Below are positions 1 to 9,042 of a stretch of 64,000 bases of DNA, one piece after another (within the stretch, counting starts at the first letter, position 1; each line of letters begins with the position of its first letter). The notes under the pieces were generated by a model. The model ran no database searches and was not told the origin of the DNA. It saw nothing but the letters and a program-made list of their open reading frames with translations. The DNA lies in assembly GCA_910576325.1 (NCBI GenBank), contig CAJTIM010000003.1, forward strand, positions 62,001-126,000, read 5' to 3'. The stretch is from Clostridia bacterium. GTDB lineage: Bacteria > Bacillota > Clostridia > Lachnospirales > Lachnospiraceae. The translations under genes were made by a program, and so were the position numbers.

Positions 1-793
1 CACCATTAAATTCACAGAGCATATGACGCACATGAAAATAATCCTCCTCACTGAATTCCAGGCCTGTGAGATCTCTCCCCGTTTCTTCATAAGGATCCAC
101 AAGATCCTTGTTGATTTGAATCCTTATTTTTTCCTTCTTTGCAAACTGCAGGGCGCGTTCCACTTCCTCTAACGGAAAATACTTGTTTGGTGTGACAGCC
201 AATACAAAATTTGTCCCTATTTCTTTTGCCAGAAGGATATTCTCTTTTACTCTGTCAAACACGGCTCTGCCTGTAAGTCTCCGATAGGATGCATTATCGC
301 TGCCGTAAAGAGAGACCTGCAAAGACTTGGGCGGATATTTCTTTAAAAATTCCACACGCTCCCAATTTAGCAAAAATCCATTGGACAAGAGGGAAATCCA
401 GATGCCCTTGCTGTACAGATGTAAGTAAATCCGATCAAAATCCGGATGCAGCATAGCTTCTCCGCCGGTAAGCTGGGCCTTCATCATGCCATTTTTAACC
501 GCCTCATCCATCAGCGATATCCATACATTTCCCGGCAGCTCTTTTGCATGCTTCATCTGTTCTTCTTCCAGATGGACATAACACATCTTACAGTCAAAAT
601 TGCATCGCGGCGTCAGCTCAAATATCCCTTGCTGCGGTACTGCCTTACTGCGCGCCTGCCGGTTCAGCATATCAGCAAATATACGCTGCCGAACCGGGTT
701 GTCCTGATCAGTTCCCTGCTGTTCCATTTTTTTCAATAGTTTTATCAGACTGTACGCAGGGTCCGTATGCAAATCCATATCCTTTTTATCCAT
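1..793 (-). CDS. Radical SAM enzyme, likely RiPP maturase (3' end beyond window)
   Basis: Reading the minus strand from an ATG at 793 gives an open frame of 264 codons that runs off the window edge. It holds the motif ELTPRCNFDCKMCYVHLEEE, i.e. the CxxxCxxC that binds the radical SAM 4Fe-4S cluster (around residues 67-74), followed by a GGE-type SAM-binding motif (LTGGEAMLHPDF). This layout fits SPASM-type radical SAM enzymes that modify peptides, but the C-terminal part that would show auxiliary cluster cysteines is not in the window. It lies 109 bp downstream of a small peptide gene on the same strand, with a hairpin between, which is the usual layout of a RiPP precursor and its maturase. 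The radical SAM call is firm; the RiPP role is inference. The start lacks a strong ribosome binding site. Confidence 0.85.
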   Translation of the reverse strand, partial: MDKKDMDLHTDPAYSLIKLLKKMEQQGTDQDNPVRQRIFADMLNRQARSKAVPQQGIFELTPRCNFDCKMCYVHLEEEQMKHAKELPGNVWISLMDEAVKNGMMKAQLTGGEAMLHPDFDRIYLHLYSKGIWISLLSNGFLLNWERVEFLKKYPPKSLQVSLYGSDNASYRRLTGRAVFDRVKENILLAKEIGTNFVLAVTPNKYFPLEEVERALQFAKKEKIRIQINKDLVDPYEETGRDLTGLEFSEEDYFHVRHMLCEFNG

Positions 794-840
794 TCATTCT
801 TACCATTTATTATTGATGCCCTTGTCAAGAAAGGGTAGAA

Positions 841-886
841 ATAAGACAGCCCCTCTAATCAGACAGACTATCGGAGCTGTTCTTAT
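841..886 (-). terminator. Hairpin between peptide gene and radical SAM gene (attenuator-like)
   Basis: ATAAGACAGCCCC at 841 pairs with GGAGCTGTTCTTAT ending at 886, giving a stem of about 13 bp. On the minus strand it is followed by the only moderately T-rich TTATTTCTACCC. It may be a leaky terminator that lets the upstream peptide gene be expressed above the downstream enzyme gene. Confidence 0.5.
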
Positions 887-902
887 CTCCTGTTAAAAAT
901 CA

Positions 903-1142
903 CTATGCGTACCGGAGCGCCTGATCTGCAGTTCCCCACATATCGTGCGGATTGCCATCCTTATATACAAGTTTTCCATCTTGAACATAAATCTGACAGG
1001 TAGGAAAATCAAATCCGTCAACAACTCCGTCAGTTCCATACATGCCATTCTTCATCACTGCCGTACATGCTGCAGCGGCAATCTGCTCGTTCGCATTGAA
1101 TCTTACCCTATAAGCTTCCATTGTTTCATACGTTTTTTTCAT
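903..1142 (-). CDS. Small peptide, candidate RiPP precursor (79 aa)
   Basis: I chose the ATG at 1142 because GGAGGG lies 8 nt upstream; an in-frame ATG at 1190 (95 aa) preceded by a G-run is possible. The N-terminus MKKTYETMEAYRVRFNANE resembles the short leader-like MKKxY...F.xNE..A segment I associate with small clostridial peptides encoded beside radical SAM enzymes. It is followed by an Ala-rich stretch with one Cys, and a second Cys sits in FPTCQIYV. The C-terminal half (VDGFDFPTCQIYVQDGKLVY) looks like a compact beta-rich segment rather than a typical core peptide, so a small non-RiPP partner protein is also possible. No known family was recognised with certainty. Confidence 0.65.
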   Translation of the reverse strand: MKKTYETMEAYRVRFNANEQIAAAACTAVMKNGMYGTDGVVDGFDFPTCQIYVQDGKLVYKDGNPHDMWGTADQALRYA

Positions 1143-1270
1143 GTCTATTGCCCTCCGTTGAGTAAATTTAATATCTTTTACGTTATTCATATTACCCCCC
1201 CCGGTATATTTTTGTCAAGTATTTTTTTATAAGCTGCAGCTTTGAACAGAAGCATTGAATCACAACTTTA

Positions 1271-1375
1271 AAAGGGACTGTCGCACCAAGGAAAACATAT
1301 ACAAGATATAGTAGAATCCGATTCATAATTGATGCTATATCTTGTATGTGTAGTCTTTGTTGCGACAGCCCCTTT
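1271..1375. repeat. Family C palindrome, copy 1 (105 bp)
   Basis: AAAGGGACTGTCGCA at the left end is the inverse of TGCGACAGCCCCTTT at the right. The arms continue through TATACAAGATATAG / CTATATCTTGTATG around a loop of about 22 nt. It starts 26 bp past the ftsQ stop, and on the minus strand ends in CCCTTTTAA, so it probably also works as the terminator of the dcw operon. A second copy in inverse orientation lies at 45637-45740, again just past a stop codon. Confidence 0.8.
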
Positions 1376-1400
1376 GTATTTGACCATAGGGCAATCAGCC

Positions 1401-2153
1401 CTAAGCCTGCTCATCCTGCTCAAAGCTGATAAACTTGGAGTCCTCCGTATAATTCTCCATCCGCAGCACCCCCGAGCGCCCCTCCAAATCAGGATAAAGC
1501 TCAAAGAGCCGCCCCACCTTCTCGTCCAGAGAGCCGCTGTTCCCAAGGGCCGCGCGCATATCTCCGAAATACAGCGTCAATGCCTGATTTGCTCCAAATT
1601 CAATGCGATCCGGCTCCATCTCATACTTCTTTACCAGCTGGGTAATATCCAGTATCCTCTCAAAAACGGAATCATCCGTCACATTCAGCTTCTGATACAA
1701 GGCCAGCGCGTCAAACTTAAGCCCCGATATACATGGAACCCCCTCGCTTATCTCCGAAGAGCTTTCCACTACCACACCGTCCTTATCAAAATAAAAGTTT
1801 GCCCCCATATAAGCCACATATCCGACAATGCTTTTTTCATAAACGCGGAGGTGTACCTTTCCCGGCCCCTTGAGGCTGACCTCAATTTTGTCCACAAAAG
1901 GAATCGGCTCCGTATCCAGATACTGATATTTCAAATATAAGTATAAAGAGTTGGAGGTATAGTTGTCCGTAATTACACGATCGATGATCTCCTGCTGAGA
2001 ATAATGATGATTGCCCGTCACCTCTATATCGCGGATTTGAAACAGAGTTACTGCCAGCACAGCTGCGGCGGCCAAAACCAGGGCCGAAACGGCTGCGATT
2101 AGAAATCCCTTTCCGGGACGATGTTGTTTTTGCGGTTCCCTGTAAAGTGCCAT
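1401..2153 (-). CDS. ftsQ: Cell division protein FtsQ/DivIB
   Basis: A 250-residue bitopic membrane protein: a basic cytoplasmic N-terminus (about 1-17), one transmembrane segment (about 18-40, FLIAAVSALVLAAAAVLAVT), then a POTRA domain that begins IRDIEVTGNHHYSQQEI. This order is that of FtsQ/DivIB, which links with FtsL and FtsB in the divisome. Its place at the end of the mraZ-murA gene string fits. It is separated from murA by about 107 bp holding two hairpins, so its expression may partly depend on read-through. The start is supported by AGAGGA upstream. Confidence 0.9.
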   Translation of the reverse strand: MALYREPQKQHRPGKGFLIAAVSALVLAAAAVLAVTLFQIRDIEVTGNHHYSQQEIIDRVITDNYTSNSLYLYLKYQYLDTEPIPFVDKIEVSLKGPGKVHLRVYEKSIVGYVAYMGANFYFDKDGVVVESSSEISEGVPCISGLKFDALALYQKLNVTDDSVFERILDITQLVKKYEMEPDRIEFGANQALTLYFGDMRAALGNSGSLDEKVGRLFELYPDLEGRSGVLRMENYTEDSKFISFEQDEQA

Positions 2154-2217
2154 AGTTAAATCCTCTGTGATAAGTATGCTCTCGGCGACCCTTGTCCGCC
2201 GAGGCTATGGAATAAGA

Positions 2218-2251
2218 GGTGCGACAAAGCCATTTTCCGCTTTTTCGCACC
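2218..2251 (-). terminator. Hairpin after murA
   Basis: GGTGCGACAAAGC pairs with GCTTTTTCGCACC (one bulge) 10 bp past the murA stop; on the minus strand it is followed by TCTTATT. A second GC-rich hairpin (GCTCTCGGCG / CGCCGAGGC) lies at about 2178-2206. Together they could attenuate transcription into ftsQ. Confidence 0.45.
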
Positions 2252-2260
2252 ACCCGCTGC

Positions 2261-3511
2261 CTACGTGCATTGTATCACAATCCCCATGGATTGCAAATCC
2301 CTAATTATATTTTCATATCCCCGGGCAATATAATGGTATTGGAATATCCTGCTCCTCCCCTCACCTGTTGCGGCGGCAAGCACCAGGGCCGCTCCTCCCC
2401 GCAGCTCACGGGCTGTCAGATCCGTGCCGGAAAGCTTCGGTACTCCCCGCACTGCGGCCTTTTGCCCCTCCACCTCAATATCCGCTCCCATCCTGCGGAG
2501 CTCCTCCACAATCTTGAATCTTGCTTCAAAAATGGTTTCCTGGATAATGCTGCACCCATCGGCCACGGAAAGAGCAGCAAGCAGGGGCGACTGCAGATCC
2601 GTGGGAAAGCCTGGATACGGGCTGGTGCGTATATCTTTGACAGCACAAGGCCGTCCCGTACTCCAAAGCCGCAGGGTATTTTCTCTCTCCTCCTGGCGGA
2701 CCCCCATATGGGAAAGAACCGTCCGCACACTTTCGAGCTGTTCTAAGGGAACCTCCCGTAGCAGAATCTCCCCTCCTGCGGCGGCTGCCATAAACATATA
2801 AGTCCCGGCAACAATCCGATCCGGCATAATGGTAAATTCCGTATCATGCAGCTCCTTTACACCCACGATCTCAATCCTGGATGTGCCGGCTCCCCGGATT
2901 CTCGCCCCCATACTGTTTAAAAAGCGGCACAGCTCCCCAATCTCCGGCTCTCTGGCCGCATTTTCCAGAATCGTGACCCCTTCCGCCACCGCAGCCAGCA
3001 AAATCACATTTTCCGTTGCCCCCACACTGGGAAAAGGCAGACTTACAACGGCGCCTGCCGGCTTCTCGCAGACAGCCCGAAGCCCGGCAGCCTCCTCCAA
3101 AAGTACGGCACCCAGCTTTTTAAGCGCCGCAAGATGCATATCTATGGGCCGCTCTCCGATGACACAGCCTCCGGGATAGGACACATAGGCATTTCCCATT
3201 CTGCCCAGCAGGCTTCCAAGCAGCATAATAGAGGAACGCATCTTACATCCGTAGCACTCCGCGACCTGACAGTCCTCCAAATCAGAGGCATCTATTACAA
3301 GCGTATCCCCTTCCCATCTTACATGACAACCAAAGCCCTTTAAGATCTCCAGCATATAGAGTACATCAATGATCTTGGGACAATTTTTCAAAACGGTAGT
3401 TCCGCGATGAAGGATAACGGCAGACAGTATGGGCAGCGCCGCATTTTTTGATCCCTGAATACACGCTTCTCCGCAAAGCGGATTTCCGCCCACAATCTCC
3501 AGGTATTCCAC
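2261..3511 (-). CDS. murA: UDP-N-acetylglucosamine 1-carboxyvinyltransferase
   Basis: 416 residues, normal for MurA, which transfers enolpyruvate from PEP to UDP-GlcNAc in the first committed step of peptidoglycan synthesis. The N-terminal GGNPLCGEACIQGSKNAALP holds the conserved KNA of the active site, and the fosfomycin-binding loop region reads ...YGCKMRSSIMLLGSLL (about 108-124), where Cys is present at the usual catalytic position. The start is GTG (3511) preceded by AAGGA. The gene lies between ftsW and ftsQ, where many Firmicutes have murG as well; murG is not seen here. Low-GC bacteria often have two MurA paralogues, so this may be one of two. Confidence 0.93.
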   Translation of the reverse strand: MEYLEIVGGNPLCGEACIQGSKNAALPILSAVILHRGTTVLKNCPKIIDVLYMLEILKGFGCHVRWEGDTLVIDASDLEDCQVAECYGCKMRSSIMLLGSLLGRMGNAYVSYPGGCVIGERPIDMHLAALKKLGAVLLEEAAGLRAVCEKPAGAVVSLPFPSVGATENVILLAAVAEGVTILENAAREPEIGELCRFLNSMGARIRGAGTSRIEIVGVKELHDTEFTIMPDRIVAGTYMFMAAAAGGEILLREVPLEQLESVRTVLSHMGVRQEERENTLRLWSTGRPCAVKDIRTSPYPGFPTDLQSPLLAALSVADGCSIIQETIFEARFKIVEELRRMGADIEVEGQKAAVRGVPKLSGTDLTARELRGGAALVLAAATGEGRSRIFQYHYIARGYENIIRDLQSMGIVIQCT

Positions 3512-3599
3512 AAATCCTTCCCCCTCATTCCCGACTATATACTAAGATATGCCGAAAACGCCGTTCCGTTCGCAGGGACAGGAAAAGTTACTTTTTTGC

Positions 3600-4712
3600 C
3601 TATTTTGTTACATGGCGGGACACATTGAGAGCCAGCCCCATTTCCGACAGGAGGAAAAGGACGGAGGTTCCTCCATAGCTGATAAACGGCAGGGTAATTC
3701 CCGTATTGGGAATGGTGTTGGTAACTACCGCTATATTTAAAATCACCTGGATCATAATATGCCCCATAATTCCCACTGCAATCATGCAGCCAAAAAGATC
3801 CGTCACATGAACCGCAATCATCAGAAGCCTCCAGCCCATCAGAAGGAACAGAAGCATCAGAAGGGATGCTCCCACCAGTCCAAACTCCTCGCAGATAATG
3901 GAAAAAATCATATCGTTCTGCGCCTCGGGAACAAAGCCCAGCTTCTGCATGCTCTCTCCATAGCCTACGCCGAAAAGCCCGCCGGATCCGATGGCGTAAA
4001 GCCCCTGTAAGGTTTGATAGCCTTTTTCATAAGCCTCCGGATTGCGCCAGATAGCAAGACGCTCCAGCCGGTAGGATTCCACGCTCAGGAATATGGCCAG
4101 AAAGCCTGCTCCCAGACCTCCCATAGCCACAAACTGCAGATATCTGGGACTTGCCACAAATATAAGGATTGCCGCAATTCCCATAATGATAATAGCTGTG
4201 CTCAGGTTGTTGGTTCCCACAAGACCCACAATGGGCAGAATCAAAAGCATAACCAGAAACATCTGCTTTAAGTACTTCATTTTATGTACCCGGCGGCTGA
4301 TAACCGATGCCAGAAGCAGTATAACCGCAACCTTGGCAAATTCCGACGGCTGGAAGGATAAGGGACCTAAAGACAGCCACCGCTTGGAGCCGTTGTACTC
4401 ATCCCCGAAAAACAGGACTGCCGTGGACAGAAGAATTGACACCAGATATCCCAGAACCGCCAGACGCTCCCATTTATGATAATCAATGCGGGAAACGGCA
4501 TACATGGCCGCCAGCCCGAGAGAGGTTGCGAAAAACTGCTTTTTCAGATAATAGGCGCCGTCCGCAAATTTTACCCGCCCGTTGTATGCGCTGGTACTGT
4601 AAAGCACGACAAGTCCGAAAACCACCAGAATCAGCACGCATAGCAGCAGACCGTAATCAAAGGGCTCCCGCTTCTGCTTTTTTGCTTTTCCGGTGGATTT
4701 CGGACCTGCCAT
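3600..4712 (-). CDS. ftsW: SEDS peptidoglycan polymerase FtsW/SpoVE
   Basis: 370 residues with about ten hydrophobic segments and the FtsW/RodA/SpoVE signature near the end (PNTGITLPFISYGGTS, about 331-346). The glycosyltransferase signature region KRWLSLGPLSFQPSEFAK is also present (about 109-127). SEDS proteins polymerise lipid II and pair with class B PBPs, two of which are encoded in the same operon. FtsW and the sporulation paralogue SpoVE cannot be told apart by sequence alone. It follows murD with 28 bp spacing and has GAGGTG upstream of the ATG. Confidence 0.92.
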   Translation of the reverse strand: MAGPKSTGKAKKQKREPFDYGLLLCVLILVVFGLVVLYSTSAYNGRVKFADGAYYLKKQFFATSLGLAAMYAVSRIDYHKWERLAVLGYLVSILLSTAVLFFGDEYNGSKRWLSLGPLSFQPSEFAKVAVILLLASVISRRVHKMKYLKQMFLVMLLILPIVGLVGTNNLSTAIIIMGIAAILIFVASPRYLQFVAMGGLGAGFLAIFLSVESYRLERLAIWRNPEAYEKGYQTLQGLYAIGSGGLFGVGYGESMQKLGFVPEAQNDMIFSIICEEFGLVGASLLMLLFLLMGWRLLMIAVHVTDLFGCMIAVGIMGHIMIQVILNIAVVTNTIPNTGITLPFISYGGTSVLFLLSEMGLALNVSRHVTK

Positions 4713-4740
4713 CGTATCACCTCAACGTTTTATTCTCCGC

Positions 4741-6093
4741 TTACAGCCTTCTCACGCAGTCCTTAAAAATCCTTCCTCTTTCCTCGTAATTCCGAAACAT
4801 TCCCCAGCTTGCACAGGCCGGTGACAGCAGCACCGCATCTCCCGGCTCTGCCTTTTCGGCGCAAATCTCCACGGCCTCCTCCATGCTTTCAGCAAAAGCA
4901 ATATGCTCAAAGCCGTATCTCCTGGCCGTAGCCGCAATCTGCCCTGCCGTGGCGCCCAGGAGCACCAGCTGCTTAACTCTGCCCTCAAAGGTCTTCACCC
5001 AGTCATCAAACTCCACATGCTTGTCGTAGCCGCCGCCAATCACAAGGGTAGGTCTGGTCATAGCCTCCACCGCCTTAATGGAGGCATCCGTATTCGTCCC
5101 CTTAGAATCGTTGTAATAGACAACGCCGTTCTTTTCCGCCACGAACTCAATCCGGTGCTCCACCGCTCTGAATTCCGTTACCGTGCGGCGTATCTGCGGT
5201 AACGGCACGCCCATGGCAATGCCAATCGCAATAGCCGCCATCACATTCTCGTGATTGTGGCTTCCAAGCAGATGAAGCTCCGAAATATCACAGATCTCCG
5301 TCTGTTCCCTGCCGTCATTGTAGATGATCCTGGCACCATTGAGATATACGCCTCGATCCAATATATGCTTCCGGCTGAAATAAAGAACCGATGCTTTCAC
5401 CAGCTCCCCAAACCTTCGTGTTTCCTCATCGTCATAGTTCAGCACGCAGGTATCCTGTGCCTCCTGATTCCTGGCAATCAGCTCCTTGGTCCGCATATAA
5501 CACTCCATGGTGTGATGGCGATCCAGGTGATCCGGCGTAATATTTAAAATGGCGCTGACCTGAGGGTGAAAGCTGCGGATGGTTTCCAGCTGAAAGCTGC
5601 TGATCTCCGCCACTGTCACGCTGCTTTCGCTCATCTTAAGGGCTTCTCCCGTATAGGCATTTCCGATATTCCCCACTACAAACACTTCCTGATAAAAGCT
5701 CCGAAGAATCTCTCCCACCAAAGCCGTTGTGGTAGTCTTGCCGTTGGTTCCCGTAATGGCCGCAAGCCTTCCTTTTGCAAAATGATAGGCAAGCTCCACT
5801 TCCCCCCATATTTCAGCTCCGTTTTCACGAAGCTCCTCCACCAACGGAAGTTCTGCAGGCACACCCGGGCTTAATACCACCACTTCCGTCTCCTTTTTTT
5901 CTTTTTCCGGAAGCTCTCCCAGAAAGATACGAAAATCGCTGCTCTCCGGAAGCTTGTCGCGCAGAGCTTCCTCCTTCAAAGATGTATTGCTGTCGTAGAT
6001 CACCGGACAGGCGCCGGCATCCAGAAGAAGCCTTGCGGCGCCTATACCGCTTACGCCTGCACCGATAATAAGGATCCTTTTATCTACTGTCAT
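4741..6093 (-). CDS. murD: UDP-N-acetylmuramoyl-L-alanine--D-glutamate ligase
   Basis: 450 residues, the usual length. It has an N-terminal Rossmann fold (ILIIGAGVSGIGAARLL), the Mur ligase ATP loop GTNGKTTTTALVGE (about 114-127), the central HNxxN-type region (SHNHENVMAAIAIG) and the C-terminal NDSKGTNTDAS and DAVLLSPACASWGMF motifs of MurD. It adds D-glutamate to UDP-MurNAc-L-Ala in the cytoplasm. TAGGAGA precedes the ATG. murE and murF are not in the window. Confidence 0.95.
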   Translation of the reverse strand: MTVDKRILIIGAGVSGIGAARLLLDAGACPVIYDSNTSLKEEALRDKLPESSDFRIFLGELPEKEKKETEVVVLSPGVPAELPLVEELRENGAEIWGEVELAYHFAKGRLAAITGTNGKTTTTALVGEILRSFYQEVFVVGNIGNAYTGEALKMSESSVTVAEISSFQLETIRSFHPQVSAILNITPDHLDRHHTMECYMRTKELIARNQEAQDTCVLNYDDEETRRFGELVKASVLYFSRKHILDRGVYLNGARIIYNDGREQTEICDISELHLLGSHNHENVMAAIAIGIAMGVPLPQIRRTVTEFRAVEHRIEFVAEKNGVVYYNDSKGTNTDASIKAVEAMTRPTLVIGGGYDKHVEFDDWVKTFEGRVKQLVLLGATAGQIAATARRYGFEHIAFAESMEEAVEICAEKAEPGDAVLLSPACASWGMFRNYEERGRIFKDCVRRL

Positions 6094-6125
6094 AATCTTA
6101 TCTCCTATTCTAAATTCCCTGATAT

Positions 6126-7082
6126 CTATAAGGCCAAAATTCCAATCAGGCAGAGAACGGCCGTGATGATGGAGAATACCGCCACCACCCGGGTCTCCGA
6201 CCAGCCGCCAAGCTCAAAATGATGATGAATGGGCGCCATCCGGAAAATCCGCTTTCCGCCGGTCAGCTTAAAATACGTCACCTGTATCATCACCGAAAGA
6301 ATCTCAACCCAGTAAATCAGGGCCACAATCAAAATAAACATGGGCATCTTCAGCATATAGGCCGTGGAAGCCACAAAGCCGCCCAGGGCCAGAGAGCCCG
6401 TATCTCCCATAAAGACACTGGCCGGATAAACATTAAAGAGCAGAAAGCCCATCAGGCTTCCCACCACCGCACAGGTAATGGGCGAAATACCGCTGTGGGT
6501 TCCAAAAGCCACTACCGTAAAAAAGGTAGCTATGAGCACCGTCACACTGGAGGCCAAGCCGTCCAGGCCGTCCGTAAAATTCGCTCCGTTTACCGTTCCG
6601 ATAATGGCCAGAAAGGCCACCGGTACGGCCAGCCATCCCATATGCAGGTAATGCTCCGGCCAGAAGGGAATCAGCATTGCCATATCCCCTCCCGTCTGCC
6701 GGTAATAGTAGTAGACAAATACTCCCGTTACCAGGATCTGTCCCAGCATCTTCTGCCCCGGCGTCAGTCCCTCTGAGCGGTGCAGCACTATTTTAATATA
6801 ATCATCCAGAAATCCGATAATCCCAAAGCCTACGGTCACAAAGAGAATAGGTATAATCTCCGGATAATCCTTTACATACAAAAGGGATGTTACCACAATC
6901 CCGGCCAGAATAATCAAACCGCCCATGGTCGGCGTTCCGCTCTTCTTCAAATGACTTTTCGGCCCCTCCTCCCGGACTGTCTGACCGAACTTCAGCCTGC
7001 GCAGCAGCGGAATCACCACCGGACCTAAGGCCGCACTGATAGCAAAGGAAATCAACACCGGCAATATCATAATATAATTCAT
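6126..7082 (-). CDS. mraY: Phospho-N-acetylmuramoyl-pentapeptide transferase
   Basis: 318 residues with about ten membrane segments. It shows the MraY hallmarks: FGIIGFLDDYIKI (about 86-98), NGANFTDGLDGLA (about 165-177) with the catalytic aspartates, and MAPIHHHFELGGW with the HHH motif (about 283-295). The enzyme moves phospho-MurNAc-pentapeptide to undecaprenyl phosphate, making lipid I. GAGGTG lies upstream of the ATG. It precedes murD in the operon with 32 bp spacing. Confidence 0.96.
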   Translation of the reverse strand: MNYIMILPVLISFAISAALGPVVIPLLRRLKFGQTVREEGPKSHLKKSGTPTMGGLIILAGIVVTSLLYVKDYPEIIPILFVTVGFGIIGFLDDYIKIVLHRSEGLTPGQKMLGQILVTGVFVYYYYRQTGGDMAMLIPFWPEHYLHMGWLAVPVAFLAIIGTVNGANFTDGLDGLASSVTVLIATFFTVVAFGTHSGISPITCAVVGSLMGFLLFNVYPASVFMGDTGSLALGGFVASTAYMLKMPMFILIVALIYWVEILSVMIQVTYFKLTGGKRIFRMAPIHHHFELGGWSETRVVAVFSIITAVLCLIGILAL

Positions 7083-7110
7083 ATTGTTACACCTCTCAAG
7101 CTTCTTTGGT

Positions 7111-7137
7111 CATTACCGTCACGGCCGTGTCCGGTAA
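7111..7137. terminator. Small dyad between PBP and mraY genes
   Basis: TTACCGTCACGG is followed by its near inverse CCGTGTCCGGTAA. There is no T-run, so termination is uncertain. A related string, GGCCGTGTCCGGTAAA, recurs at 13714-13729 beside the 3' end of the dedA gene. Confidence 0.3.
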
Positions 7138-7193
7138 ACTTTGGGCTGTCCCCCGTATTGCATTATAAGTCTTTCCCCCGGATTATTCAACCA

Positions 7194-8957
7194 TTATCTG
7201 TCCTCAATGGGAATTTCTGTAATAATTTCTTCCTTTTCAATTCCCAAATAGGGCAGAATATTGGAAAATATGTCCTGAATCACAGGCGCAGCTATCGTTC
7301 CCCCATAATAAATCCCCTGAGGATTGTGAATAATGGCCATAGCCAGCACCTGCGGATCGTCCGCAGGCGCAAAGCCGATAAAAGAGGATATGTATTTATT
7401 CGTACCTCTTGGCAGCGTCTGAGAGGTAGCCGTTTTTCCTCCGATGCGGTAGCCCTCAATGTATGCCTTTTTTCCTCCACCCTCGGACACCACTTTTTCC
7501 AAAAGATAACGCATGGTCTCAGAGGTTTCCTTCGACACAATCCCCTCTTTCTGCTCATAGGATAGTTTTTTCAGCAAATTCCCTTCCCCGTCGCGAATCT
7601 CCACCCCGAAATGAGGCGTCACCCGCGTGCCTCCGTTGATCAGAGAGCTCACGGTAGCGGCAAGCTGTATGGGTGTAATCTGAAAGGACTGTCCGAAGGA
7701 AATGGTGGCAAGCTCCACAGGGCCGATATTTTCCTTTTTATGAAAAATAGTACCTGCTTCCCCGGGAAGGTCCACTCCCGTCTTGGATAAAAGGCCGAAC
7801 TGCTGAAAATAACCGCAGAAATCATCCACGCCTATACGCTGACCGATATCAATGAAAACCGGATTGCAGGAATTCTCAATGCCCTGCACAAAGGTTTCCG
7901 CTCCGTGTCCGCCGACCTTGTGGCAGCGGATCTTCCGATCCTCCACAATCCGAAAACCGGGACAGCTGAAGGTATCCTTCAGAGAAACCACATTCTTCTC
8001 CAGGGCCGCCGCCGCCGTTATGGTCTTAAAGGTGGATCCCGGCTCATAGGTATCGTTGATGCTCTGATTTCTCCACATCTGGTTCAGAAGATCCTGCTTC
8101 TGCTGCTCCGTAAGGCCGCTGGTATCCACATCTACATTCAGGGTAAAGGGATCGTTCAAATCAAATTCCGGCACATTCACACAGGCATAGATTTCCCCAT
8201 TTTTCGGATTCATAATCAAAATCGATACATAAGTCGCCTGCTTTTGTTCCAGAGCCTTAAGCGCCGCCTGCTGGGCGTAAAGCTGAATGTTGTAGTCCAG
8301 GCTGATATAAAGATCACTACCTGCCACAGGCTCCACCCGTTCCTCCCCTGCATCGGCAATCTCAACTCCGCGGGCGTCCGTCTGGGTCAAAATAGTTCCG
8401 TTGATCCCCTGAAGGTATTTGTCATAGACCACCTCAAGACCGATAATCCCCTGATTGTCGCTCCCCGTAAAGCCCAGTACCTTAGAAGCCAGACTTCCGT
8501 AAGGATAATAACGCTTAAAGTCTTCGTCGATCTTTACACCCTCCAGCTGATAGGCCCGAATCCGATCGCCGACCTCTTTTTCCACATTGGTCTTAATCCG
8601 CTCAATGGAGCTGTATTTTTCCACCCGCTTACGCACGGTTTCCTCCGGAAGCTCAAGCTCCTCGCACAGCACCTCAATCACGCGTTCCGGATCCTTAATC
8701 TGGCTGTGAACCACGGAAATGGTACACACGGTCCGGTTGGTGGCCAGCACCGTACCGGAGGCATCGATGATCCTTCCTCTGGCCGCCTTGATGCTGCGTT
8801 CCCGCTCATGAAGAGCGTCCGCCAGCTCCTGATAGTATTCCGATTCAAAAACCATCAGCTTCACCAGCCTCCCGGTCAGTACGCAGACCCCAATCAGGCA
8901 GCAGACGAAGATCAGAATAATCTTTTTCCTGTTATATGTCTTACACTTTGGATACAT
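7194..8957 (-). CDS. Class B penicillin-binding protein (PBP2/SpoVD family)
   Basis: 587 residues. After a short basic N-terminus there is one transmembrane segment (about 12-33), a PBP dimerisation domain (from about 58, AARGRIIDASGTVLATN), and a transpeptidase domain with SxxK at S308-T-F-K311, SCN at 363-365 and K-T-A (GGKTATSQT, about residue 505). The third motif is KTA where KTG is usual; KTA variants occur but it is worth noting. It crosslinks peptidoglycan outside the membrane together with an SEDS partner. It follows another class B PBP gene with an 85-bp gap, so one may serve vegetative division and the other sporulation. Confidence 0.9.
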   Translation of the reverse strand: MYPKCKTYNRKKIILIFVCCLIGVCVLTGRLVKLMVFESEYYQELADALHERERSIKAARGRIIDASGTVLATNRTVCTISVVHSQIKDPERVIEVLCEELELPEETVRKRVEKYSSIERIKTNVEKEVGDRIRAYQLEGVKIDEDFKRYYPYGSLASKVLGFTGSDNQGIIGLEVVYDKYLQGINGTILTQTDARGVEIADAGEERVEPVAGSDLYISLDYNIQLYAQQAALKALEQKQATYVSILIMNPKNGEIYACVNVPEFDLNDPFTLNVDVDTSGLTEQQKQDLLNQMWRNQSINDTYEPGSTFKTITAAAALEKNVVSLKDTFSCPGFRIVEDRKIRCHKVGGHGAETFVQGIENSCNPVFIDIGQRIGVDDFCGYFQQFGLLSKTGVDLPGEAGTIFHKKENIGPVELATISFGQSFQITPIQLAATVSSLINGGTRVTPHFGVEIRDGEGNLLKKLSYEQKEGIVSKETSETMRYLLEKVVSEGGGKKAYIEGYRIGGKTATSQTLPRGTNKYISSFIGFAPADDPQVLAMAIIHNPQGIYYGGTIAAPVIQDIFSNILPYLGIEKEEIITEIPIEDR

Positions 8958-9042
8958 AAAAAGACCCCATAACGGCTTTGTATTAACCTATTATGAGATC
9001 TTTATAATTATGCTTGCCGGGCCGGTGTTATTGCTGCGGTTG

